Below, in pieces: positions 25,201 to 33,465 of a stretch of 64,000 nucleotides of DNA. The notes below the pieces were generated by a model. That model was not told the DNA's origin and did not search any database. It saw only the letters and a program-made list of their open reading frames with translations. Source of the DNA: Salvia splendens (taxonomy: Eukaryota > Streptophyta > Magnoliopsida > Lamiales > Lamiaceae); the NCBI RefSeq assembly GCF_004379255.2, contig NC_056034.1, forward strand, positions 2,501 through 66,500. The letters run 5' to 3'. Position numbers and translations under genes: made by a program. Within the stretch, counting starts at the first letter, position 1. Every line of letters begins with the position of its first letter.

Positions 25201-26227
25201 TAGAGCCATCTTGTAGGCTTAGCTTTACCTTCCCTATTCCTCTGATCTGACAAATGTGATTATTACCCAGCACCACAGTGCCGGCTGCTTCTTGAAGGTC
25301 ATGAAACCAGCTCCTATTTGGGCACATATGGAAGCTGCACCCTGAGTCCATAATCCACCTATGACTGACTCCATTGTCACTAATATTCATAAGTTGAGCC
25401 GGGGGATCAGCACTCTCCACACAATCAGATTGGTTGTGTCCCTCAGAGGCTATCTTTCTCTTCCATGCATGACAATCTTTCTTCAAATGTCCAGGTTTCT
25501 TGCACCAATAGCAAGCTCTGGTTTCCTTCTGAGCATCAGAACTTGAGGGTTTAGAGCCCTCAAACTTCTTCTTGAAGTTCTGCTTCTTGAACTTCTTCAC
25601 ATTCAAGGCCTCTGCAGCTTGAACATTGGAGCTTGCAGAGCCTCTGTTGGCTGTCTTCTGGAGTTCTTTGGCCATCAAGGCTGAATAGACTTCTGCATAG
25701 GTGATAGGTTTATCCCTTCCATAGATAATTGCATCACTTAGCTGGTCATACGAGCTAGGCAAGGCATTCAATGTGAGAATGGCCTTATCCTCATCTGAAA
25801 TCTTGACATCAACAGATCCCAGGTCATCAATGATCTTGTTGAACTCCTCTAGCTGCTCAATGATGGACCTATCTCCAGAAAAACTATAGGCATACAGCCT
25901 CTTCTTGAGATACAGCCGGTTAGCCAAGGATTTGGCCAAGTAAACTTCATCTAACTTGTCCAAGATCTCCACCGCAGTCTTGGCTTCTTGAACTTCCCTC
26001 AAGACCTTATCTCCAAGGCACAGAATCACTGCAGAATGTGCCTTGAGCTGCATCTCCTCCATCTTTGCCTGAGCTTTATCATCAAGCACTGGAGCCTTTC
26101 CTTTCTCCTCTGGTTTTGCAAGAACTGCGGCCAAGCCTTGTTGAATCAAAACCGCCTTCATCTTCATCTTCCACAGGCTATAATCATTCTTGCCTGTGAA
26201 CTTTTCTGCATCAAGCCTTGCTGCCAT
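22130..26227 (-). CDS. Copia gag-pol polyprotein, 1365 aa, intact
   Basis: A single frame without stops encodes the retrotransposon proteins. In order: gag with UBN2-like region (residues 1-200, MAARLDAEKFTGKNDYSLWK); CCHC zinc knuckle CYWCKKPGHLKKDC (about 240); aspartic protease WIMDSGCSFHM (about 292); GAG-pre-integrase HKRLGHP (about 420); integrase core (YIHSDLWGP, then HRTVPGNPQQNGVVERMNRT); reverse transcriptase (RLVARGFTQQEG, LDVKTAFLNGDL, YVDDMLLAG); RNase H (YCDADYAANLDNRKSQTGYL and ALSTTESEY). The order protease-integrase-RT-RNase H defines Copia, and the gag and RT resemble the Tork/Tnt1 lineage. The frame runs through the polypurine tract and ends 84 bp inside the 3' LTR. The copy could be active or only recently silenced. 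Confidence 0.95.
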   Translation of the reverse strand: MAARLDAEKFTGKNDYSLWKMKMKAVLIQQGLAAVLAKPEEKGKAPVLDDKAQAKMEEMQLKAHSAVILCLGDKVLREVQEAKTAVEILDKLDEVYLAKSLANRLYLKKRLYAYSFSGDRSIIEQLEEFNKIIDDLGSVDVKISDEDKAILTLNALPSSYDQLSDAIIYGRDKPITYAEVYSALMAKELQKTANRGSASSNVQAAEALNVKKFKKQNFKKKFEGSKPSSSDAQKETRACYWCKKPGHLKKDCHAWKRKIASEGHNQSDCVESADPPAQLMNISDNGVSHRWIMDSGCSFHMCPNRSWFHDLQEAAGTVVLGNNHICQIRGIGKVKLSLQDGSIKILTGVRYIPEVKRNLISLGMLEQKGFTILMSQGKLFVKSGDAVMMEADREHILYYLKAKAVDGESNAVSDDSIMLWHKRLGHPAEGSLKELIKKGLISGDFNKMNPCEQCILGKAKKAPYPTGIHSSTAPLDYIHSDLWGPSPVCSIGGGKYYLAIIDDYTRKLWVYILKEKSETLTKFKIWCKEVELEKGRSVKCLRTDNGLEFLSAEFDLFCKEKGMKRHRTVPGNPQQNGVVERMNRTILERVRCLLLGSGLSSRFWGEAVYTAAYLINKCPSTALKSETPDYMWYGAHSDYSKYKVFGCVAYAHARQSKLEARALKCIMLGYQRGVKGYRLWCIEPGKQKVLVSRDVVFLEDQMPYLKDKLDSSEDEGDFFKVEPGGVGLGAGGVIDSGSESDSDKEEAPTQGNQAGESISDSIRDYQLARDRVRRETRPPTKFSDVVYYALCAAESIDGADPLTYKEAMQSKDRERWIEAMNEEIESLLKNKTWILVDKSKLSTDGKERRLVSCKWLFKRKIETTDKDRVRFKARLVARGFTQQEGIDFNEVFAPVVKHTSIRILLAVVNQLDWELQQLDVKTAFLNGDLEETIFMEQPKGYVKIGEEGKVCLLQKSLYGLKQSPRQWNKKFDAQMKKIGFSKSEYDDCIYIKKAGKTPIAYLLLYVDDMLLAGPSMTEIQKVKQDLKSSFEMKDLGESRKILGIHIQRDRGSKKLWMLQTDYIEKVLHRFKMENAKAASTPLSQSFKLSKEQAPKTKQEADEMEAIPYASVVGSVMYTMICTRPDLAHAISVTSRYMADPGKEHWNALKWILRYMKSTKDWGIVFNGWEGESEEVVQGYCDADYAANLDNRKSQTGYLFTMFGTVISWKSGLQSVVALSTTESEYIALTAAVQESFWIQGVISDFGFDQKTMVIHCDSSSAMCLAKHPGFHERSKHIDIKLHFIRDEIEKGRVKVIKINTLHNPADMLTKSLGRDKFDHCKKLINVCARTEMSPQVENCNNGVLISVGRSSARKEFGKLGLPSWN

Positions 26228-26290
26228 CTCTGAAACCGTTTGATCCTCTGCAAATCAGCTTCAATATCCCTTCCCACAGACGGCGCCACT

Positions 26291-26891
26291 TGTTGGGATT
26301 TACGCACACAAGGATTTCACACACTCAAGAAGATCACACACACACTCACTGTTGTATGAGATCACACAATGCAGAAACACACACACTCACACTTTGAGTA
26401 TTGAAGATGATAATCTTGGAGAGAAACTGGAAAACTCTTTATTGATTGAACTCTACTCTAAACTACATACACGGTGAGCTATTTAAAGCTCTACAATCAA
26501 GTAGCAACTGCTACTAACTAACTACAAGAAGAATCAAGAAAGCAAGAAGAATAACCGCTACATCTCAGCTAACTAACTGCTGCTCCAACGGCTAGTTCGG
26601 CTAGGTTGCTTCTTCCTTCTCGGTTCAAGACCGAACTCCTTCCTCGGCTCAAGACCGAACTCCTTCCTCGGCTCAAGACCGAACTCCTTCTCGGCTTACA
26701 ACCGAACTCTTCCTTCTCGGCTCACAACCGAACTCTTCCTTCTCGGCTAGTTCCAGCTCAAAGCCGAGCTTCCTTCTTCTGCCTTCTTCTTCTCGGCTAG
26801 TTCCAGGCTAGTTCCAGCTCGGTAAGCCGAGCTTACCGAACTCCTTTCTAGCCGAGCTTCTTCCAACTGAAATGAGCACTCCATTATTACA
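26291..26891 (-). repeat. Copia 5' LTR (right copy)
   Basis: 601 bp with the same ends and tandem-repeat block as the left LTR. In the element's own direction it reads TGTAATAATGGAG to AATCCCAACA and is followed by the primer-binding-like sequence AGTGGCGCCG. Confidence 0.95.
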
Positions 26892-27216
26892 ATTAGGTGG
26901 AAGATTGAGCGGAATTGGTTTTGAGCATTTATCAAGAATCACATTCATTTCGAATCCAATTCTCCAACTTTGAGAGGGATCATAGTTTTAGAGAATAAAT
27001 CAATTGGCTAGGTCCATTCATTAGATTGGTTTCATTTTCAGTCAAAGTCATAGAAGTAGCAGTATATTTGAATTTATTCAATACATAAAAAAAGTTGTAT
27101 TGAAAGAATCGCAAAATCGACATATACATTTGAATGTTCAACTTCATGTCACACATATATTAGATTTGTGAAGTTCAATTTATCCAAGAAATCGACTACG
27201 GTTGTTTGGATTGAAA

Positions 27217-27611
27217 CAGTGGCGGGTCCAGAAATTTTATATTAGGGATGCGATGAATAATTATATTGACATAAAAATGTAAAATCCAATCGATCTTTTC
27301 TTTTGTTATCTCATTTTTTTTATTAAGTCATTTCATTATATAAAAAATTACTTGAACAAATTTCACTATTAAAATGAGGATTTTTAGATATTTATATAAC
27401 AAATTATTTATTTTAATTTGTCGAAAGTTCAAAATATTTAAGTACCTCTAAGAATAAATAGACAGAAACTAGAGAGAAATCGCAAAAAATGGGCTTAAGA
27501 GGGATCAAACACAGGTTCGATGCTGTGGAGAAATGATACTTTTACCACTAGACTACTTCCACATTTGGGGATACAATGGTACCCCCTTCTTTTTAATTGG
27601 CTACGCCAGTG
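27217..27611. mobile_element. Small non-autonomous hAT element with tRNA-like core
   Basis: The left end CAGTGGCGGGTCCAG and inverted right end CACTGGCGTAGCCAA form hAT-like terminal repeats. A perfect 8-bp duplication GATTGAAA flanks the element (27209-27216 and 27612-27619). It is 395 bp and non-coding. On the minus strand at about 27570-27500 it carries TAGTCTAGTGG and GTTTGATCCC, close to the A and B boxes of RNA polymerase III promoters. Confidence 0.85.
27501..27570 (-). other. tRNA-like segment inside the hAT element
   Basis: An A-box-like TAGTCTAGTGG precedes a GTTCGA/GTTTGATCCC-type B box at roughly tRNA spacing. I could not fold it into a convincing cloverleaf, so it is best seen as a tRNA-derived relic, not a working tRNA gene. 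Confidence 0.3.
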
Positions 27612-27619
27612 GATTGAAA

Positions 27620-28216
27620 GATTATATCTCGAGATTAAATATACATTGTGTTTGGTTCATTAGATTGAATTTCACAATTTATAATTATGTGATAATTAGT
27701 CATAGTCACCTCTACAATTAAAATACTATCACAACTTTAACTTAAATAAATTATCTCATAAGTAATAATTAATAATGACAACCGAACGACACCAAAAAAT
27801 TTTAGGTTACTCACACGTTCAACTAAACTAAATTATGGAAACACTCCATGGACGTACTACAAATTTCTCAATGTATAAAGAGTCGCTTACTAGTCTGTTA
27901 ATAAACCTTAAATAAAAAACACTATACTCCTTTCGTTCTATAAGAAGATGCACTATTTTTTTTTAGTCCGTACCACAAAAATATGCATATTCTAATTTTG
28001 AAAACTCGTTTATCTCTAATAAGGTGGGACCCATTATCCACTAACAATACTTTAATTACTTGTTCTCTCTATATATATCTTACTTTACCGATCTTGCATT
28101 AAAACTTGTGTCGAACCAAAAGAGCATATATTTTGGGACGGATAGAGTATTTATTTAGTGTGTATAGTAGTATATGTTAAAACTTTAAACTAGTAAAAAA
28201 TGTGGAGGAGCAATAA
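27620..28216. other. Intergenic repeat-rich DNA
   Basis: Holds a dispersed repeat (27612-27790) with phrases such as TGTTTGGTTCATTAGATTGA and GATAATTAGTCATAG that recur near 52480-52580, and a Stowaway MITE (27927-28147). No gene is seen. Confidence 0.5.
27927..28147. mobile_element. Stowaway-type MITE
   Basis: The ends CTCCTTTCGTTCTATAAG and TTTTGGGACGGATAGAG are inverted and flanked by TA (27925-27926 and 28148-28149). The interior resembles the copy at 1431-1652 in inverse orientation. Confidence 0.7.
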
Positions 28217-28588
28217 GAGCATCCACAGTCCGCCCTATGACAGTTTATAATTCTCCACGTCAATATTTTATAGTCTTAACTCCTACCCATTCATCTGCAG
28301 TGGGGTGCTGTATACCCCGCCCTATAGCATGTCCTATTTTTTTAACAACTATTTGTATTTGAATATAATAAAATTGTAAAATATACATTAACTTAAGACT
28401 ATAAATTTAAAAACTTCATTTTATTTAAAAAGTCAAAATAGTACAATACAAAATACTTTAAAGAAACTAAAATTTCAACGGCGGTTAAGTGACCAAATTT
28501 CTTCAACCATGTCAGACATGAGGCAAGCATGGTCTTGTTGGTTGCGCATTGAGACCTATGCCGCTAGAACCTCATTGTAACCCATCGG

Positions 28589-29635
28589 TCATCCTCGAAC
28601 GTGGGGCGGGGTTGCCACACCGGAGCTAGGTGTAGCTTCCTCATCGCCCCGATCGACGACTCTTGTACCTTCATCTTTTTTTTTAAAATAAACTCCTATA
28701 TGAAGGAGGAAATTACAAATAAACTCATGTAGAAAGGAGGAAATTACAACTGAAGTCAAAAGGGCTCGAACTCGACACCTCATACAATAATGTCTAAACT
28801 ACTTGCCGCTAGGACAAAGGCTATGGACGACTCTTGTACATTCACCTTCGACTATTATGTTATGCTTGATGATGCACACATACATGACATCAGCGATAAC
28901 ATCCTTGTACTAGAAACGAGTCGGACCTGGACCTTTCACTATTGCCCGACACACTTGGAGCACACAAAATACCCGCTCCACATCCTTCCACGCAGTCTCC
29001 TGCCATTGAGCAAATAAAGCTCTCTTCGGATCTATTGGGCAGGTGATCGTCTTCACAAAAACAGGCCACCCCGGGTATATGTCATTGGCAAAGTAGTACA
29101 CCATATGATGTTGGCGTCCGTTTGCAGTGAACTTGGCGGTCAGGCCAAGCTCGGCGAAGAGATGCGATGTGTTCAGCATGTTGATGTCGTTGTTCGACCC
29201 GATATCACCGGAGTGCAACCGTGCATCTCTGCAACAACGGCAGTTTGGGACTGTCGATGCCATCTGGCCGATACTGAAAGCATGTATCTCGTACCTCCAC
29301 AGCGTGAACAATGCGCGGAAAAAGATCTCGCCGCATTTCGGCGGTGAAAATCCATCGGGTGAGGCAAACATATGTATCTTGAATCCTTAATATTCACATT
29401 AGGGCGTAATTTCATTGGCAAAATAGTTTGCGAATAGACGTTGATGAGCTTCGTCATGTACGCGGAGGACAAAGGTCCGACGACGAATTGGCTTTGGGAC
29501 CCGCTCCGCCTATTCACGCTCACGCTCCATTTCGGTCAAGCAATCGGCCGCGACCCTATTCACATAATCGAATATGGCCTGAGTCAAGGCCTGATTAACT
29601 CCCTCTGTGGTAGTGAGGTCGTCGCTGGAATTCAT
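28589..29635 (-). pseudogene. Harbinger (HARBI1-like) transposase pseudogene
   Basis: From ATG 29635 the frame reads MNSSDDLTTTEGVNQA and matches the N-terminus of plant Harbinger transposases up to a QRLFANYFA motif. The middle of the protein, including the first catalytic Asp region, is missing. After several frame changes it resumes with GSNNDINMLN (second catalytic region) and WKDVERVFCVLQ (catalytic Glu). The C-terminal part is split by the SINE at 28676-28825: HN-IIVEGECTRVV lies on one side and DEGTRVVDRG on the other, the shared TRVV coming from the target duplication. Confidence 0.8.
28676..28825 (-). mobile_element. tRNA-derived SINE with 21-bp target duplication
   Basis: About 150 bp in minus orientation: it starts CATAGCCTTTGTCCTAGCGG, has a B-box-like GAGTTCGAGCCC and ends in an A9 tail next to the flank. 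It is bounded by a 21-bp direct repeat (28655-28675 and 28826-28846) beginning GACGACTCTTGTAC, with two mismatches. The poly(A) tail plus long target duplication shows target-primed retrotransposition. Confidence 0.85.
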
Positions 29636-30272
29636 TTTGATAGAGTGAGGGAGAATTGAGTTGGGGAAAAAAAGATTGGTGTGAAAAAATGAATGAAAAA
29701 GAGGTAATTTATATATAAGAAAAAAACCGCGTTGCATCGTCCAGACTTATCGTCCAACTTCTACAATGGGCCGGACGATGCATCGTCCAACTTATAGTCC
29801 ACGAACAATTGATCGGGCAGCCCACCTGCAGTGGCAGACGATATATCGTCTGGGCCATCGTCCGTCCCCTTTGAGTGCTCTAAATAAGATGAAAATAAAT
29901 TTAATGAATCATAATCACTTTGAGATTATAATTACCTCCTAAGAGCATCCACAATAGCGCCTAGCGCACCGCCTAGCCGAGCGCCGGTTCTAGGCGGTGC
30001 GCTAGGCGATCTATTGCAACCGCCTAGCGGATTTCACGATAAAAAACCTCCTAGCGCTCGGCGGTTCCGCGGCGCTAGGCGGTGCGCTAGGCGATCCGCT
30101 AGGCGCTATTGCAGCGTCCGGATCGCCCAGCGCACCGCCTAGCGCGAATTTTTAATTATTTTTTTTTTCGAAACACTATATATACGCGACTTGCCTGTCA
30201 TTTTCATTCGCACCACTTGTATTAACGAGTACTCTCTCTATCTTAATTTCTGTACAAGATCAACACCTAGAA

Positions 30273-32858
30273 ATGAGTAACACCGGTGGTAGTGGTGGGA
30301 GTGGTGGGGATGCTGAGGAGTACGAGCGTATAATGAACGAAGCGCTAGAGGCCTATACGAACCATGAGATTGATCAATGGATGCAGAGGGCCTTGCAGCC
30401 GGCGGTACCTCGACCTCGACCAGTGGTAAACCGCCGAGCGGTGATTGATCGTGATCACGTAGCTGCACATCAGCGCCTATACGAAGACTACTTCGCACAG
30501 GAGCCGCGGTTCAACGCCAACCTTTTCAGGCACCGTTTTAGGATGCGCAGGTCCCTGTTTATGCGTATTGTTAACAAATTGGAGCAACGATATCTGTATT
30601 TCCGCTTTAGGCACGATGCGTCTGGCAGACCCGGCCACACTCCTATTCAAAAGTGCATTGCGGCAATCCGGCAGTTGGCCTACGGAGGCGCTGCAGACAT
30701 GTGGGACGAGTACCTCCACATCGGTGAGACGACTGCCCTGGAGTGTATGAAGTATTTCTGTCAGGGCGTGATTGAAATATTCGGTGATCAGTACCTTCGA
30801 AGCCCTACCACCGATGACTGCCGGGATTTGCTGCGGATGCACGGGAAACAGCATGGGTTCCCAGGGATGTTAGGCAGCATAGATTGTATGCATTGGGAGT
30901 AGGGATGTCAATCGGGCCAACCCGTTCGGGTTGTCGGGCCATTCGGGTACGGGCTATTCGGGTTATGATTTTTTCGGGTTATAAAAGTTCGACCCTAACC
31001 CTAACCCTCCGGGTTTCGGGCTAACCCACCGGGTTATTCGGGCCAATGAGTATTTTTAATTCTTTTAATATTTTCAAAAAAATAATACTTATTTTAAATT
31101 TTCTTTAATTATATACATATTTTTAATTAATCATTCAACAATGGAATACGTATTTTTAATTTTCTTTAATATTTTAAAAAAGATTAAGTTATTTAAATTT
31201 AAATAACTTATTCATTACATAATTATTTACAGAATATCTATCAATAGTATGTTTATGTTTATGTTTATGTATTTAAAACATAAATCAACACTTTATTTCA
31301 AAATTCAAACACAAATCAATTCGTAGAAAATTAAATAAATTTTCATAACGTTAGAGGTGCATCGTAGATGTAACAAAAATATTTTGAATTGTTAAAGAGT
31401 GAATTATCAAGATGCTAGCTAATTGAAGTAACTCTAAGTTTTCTTGAATTATGATTGGTCAAATTTAATTTATTCCAGCTGTAAATAAGTCAAATAATAA
31501 GTTATCTTTGTTTTAAGAATCATCAAAGTACGCATAATTCAATGACGAAGCGGCGTCAAAACACTTTGCACTTTTATATTGGAAATATACTAAAAAAAAG
31601 CTTTTATATACGAGTATTTATGAATCCATGAACCACATCGTGATTTTTTTCGTGATCTTATATAGTCGGTTGACATATTTGGATTTTGCATGGTTTTAGA
31701 GGGTTGTCTTGGATGATTTTGATTATATTTCTATATTTTGGTATGTTTACATCTTTGTTGAGAAATGATAGAAAATGGATTATAAAATGTACACAAATTA
31801 TATGGATGTGCAGAAGCCTTGTTTGAGTCAATGTTTCTCGCGATTTTGAAGTCTGATAAACCTCTAATACATATCATTCTCTTTGTCTTCGAAAGAGCTT
31901 CGCGTGGATATATTGCACGCCTCAATCGGAGCTTTGTAGAGAAAGTTATGACCGTTACAAAAACTGCTCGCTGTGCAGAAGCCTTCAACCCGACGGGCCG
32001 ACCCGTAATCCGAACGGGTCAGCCCGCCTAACCCGACAACCCGAATGGCCCGATTTTAAATTCGGGCTGTGAAATTACAACCATAACCCTGTATTTTTAT
32101 CGGGTTATTCGGGCCGGCCCGCGGGTTCGGGTTACATTGACATCCCTAATTGGGAGTGGAAGAACTGCCCCGCCGCCTGGAAGGGGATGTACACTACCGG
32201 CTACAAGAGAAAGAATCCCACGATGATCCTCGAGGCCGTAGCTGATTACCGGCTGTGGATTTGGCATGCGTATTTTGGGATAGCTGGTTCGAACAACGAC
32301 CTCAATGTCCTCAACTCGTCGCCACTTTTCAACGAGCAGTGTCAGGGTGTCGGTCCGACCATCAGTTTTGTCGCCAACGACAACCGACATGATATGAGCT
32401 ACTACTTGGCGGATGGGATATACCCTAGGTGGCCCGTCTTTGTGAAGACGATCCGATGCCCAGGAGATGAGAAGAAGGCCTACTTTGCGGCACGGCAGGA
32501 GTCGGCGCGCAAGGACGTGGAACGCGCATTTGGTGTGCTCCAGGCTCGATGGGCGGCAGTTAAGGGGCCAACGCGTTTGTGGCACGTCGACTGCATTGCT
32601 GATATAATGTACGCATGTATAATCATGCACAACATGGTTGTCGAAGATGAAGGTGGACAACTGACTAATTGGGCCAACGACGATAATGAAGCTGGTCCAA
32701 GCCACGGCGTAGCCGCCCCTAACGTACGGAGTGGGGTACCCCACGATGAAGACGACCGTCTCCAAGCACATGCCGACATGCGCCAAACGGAGGCTCATAT
32801 TCGACTCCAAAATGATTTAATTGAAGAGTTATGGGCGCGGAGGACTGCACGACGTTAG
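30273..32858 (+). pseudogene. Harbinger transposase split by an hAT insertion
   Basis: The first part (30273-30899) starts MSNTGGSGGSGG and carries the N-terminal helical region, LFMRIVNKLEQR and the first catalytic Asp (GSIDCMHWE). The second part (32157-32858) carries GIAGSNNDLNVLNSS (second Asp) and ARKDVERAFGVLQARW (catalytic Glu), ending at TAG... codons near ARRTARR. Counting one copy of the 8-bp duplication, the two parts are exactly in frame and would encode about 442 residues, the usual length for plant Harbinger (DDE_Tnp_4) transposases. As it stands the gene is interrupted. Confidence 0.92.
30900..32148. mobile_element. Non-autonomous hAT element nested in the Harbinger transposase
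   Basis: The ends TAGGGATGTCAAT and ATTGACATCCCTA are perfect 13-bp inverted repeats. An exact 8-bp duplication ATTGGGAG flanks it (30892-30899 and 32149-32156), the hAT hallmark. It is 1249 bp, has no transposase, and is GC-rich at both ends (CGGGTTCGGG, GGGCC motifs) with an AT-rich middle. The same family recurs at 39919 and 52600. Confidence 0.95.
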
Positions 32859-33465
32859 TTTTTTTTAATTATGTAATTTTTTTTAATTAATGTACTTTTT
32901 AAATTTTATTAATATTAGTGAATTTTCTCGTTTTTGTGGCGTAAATTTAATTCCGTATATTGTGTGATTGTTAATTATTTTATTTTGTATATATTTGTTA
33001 ATAGTGATGTGGATAGTATTATTAATGTTTCCCGTATATGTCTCGTAAATTAAATTCCGTATATTGTGTGATTGTTAATTATGTCATTTTATATAATTGT
33101 TATTAGTGATGTGACTATTGATGTGGCTGGGCTATTTATGATGTGGCTAGGCTATGACTGGGCTATTTATGATGTGGCAGGGGGATTTTTAGTGCTGATG
33201 ATGTGGCAGTGGCTGGGCTATGGCTGGGCTATTGCTGGGCTATTCCTATTGTGGATTGCCTAAGTGAAAAATAGAATATCGATTTTCAAGAAAAAGGAAA
33301 AGGAAAATAACATTAAAAGCCTTCCAGCTCAAACCAGCACTCAGCAACACAGACGCAGAGGTAGGGTTTTGCCGCCGCCGGAAGTTTGACACGATCTGCT
33401 CACTGTTACGCGAAGCAGTTCGCTGTTATTTGATGCGAGAGTGAAAAGAAATCTAGGAATCAAAG

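Larger units (their letters stand above)
21613..26891 (-). mobile_element. Young, nearly intact Copia LTR retrotransposon (Tork/Tnt1-like)
   Basis: Two 601-bp LTRs in direct orientation (21613-22213 and 26291-26891) begin TGTTGGGATT and end ATTATTACA on the plus strand; the element is transcribed from the minus strand. By eye the LTRs differ at only two positions (ACTA/GCTA near 21888 and CTCCTG/CTTCTG near 22099). A TGGCGCC primer-binding-like site abuts the 5' LTR (about 26288-26280) and a purine tract CTCAGGTGGAGAAT abuts the 3' LTR. One uninterrupted gag-pol frame lies between. No convincing 5-bp target duplication is seen (CTTTA on the left, ATTAG on the right). Confidence 0.95.
28217..29880 (-). 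mobile_element. PIF/Harbinger element 2 with deleted transposase
   Basis: A perfect TAA duplication (28214-28216 and 29881-29883) flanks imperfect inverted ends GAGCATCCACAG and GAGCACTCAAAG. The minus strand holds a decayed transposase (29635 to about 28589), interrupted by a SINE. Element 3 starts only about 60 bp to the right. Confidence 0.85.
29943..33260 (+). mobile_element. PIF/Harbinger element 3, full length, with nested hAT
   Basis: Perfect TAA duplications (29940-29942 and 33261-33263) flank inverted ends GAGCATCCACAATAG and GGCAATCCACAATAG. The left subterminal region (29955-30145) is packed with GCGCTAGGCGGTGC-type palindromic repeats and the right (33115-33250) with GGCTGGGCTAT repeats, probable transposase-binding arrays. 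It encodes a transposase in two pieces around an hAT insertion. No ORF1 (Myb-like) gene is seen in it. The right end is 206 bp from the eIF3i start codon. Confidence 0.92.

Noticed and set aside
27501..27570. A functional tRNA gene on the minus strand
   Set aside because: Box-like motifs exist but no convincing acceptor stem or anticodon arm could be formed by eye, and it is inside a transposon.
30993..31010. CCCTAACCCTAACCCT resembling plant telomere repeats
   Set aside because: Only two to three units, located in the subterminal part of an hAT element and repeated in its relative at 40030; part of the transposon, not a telomere.
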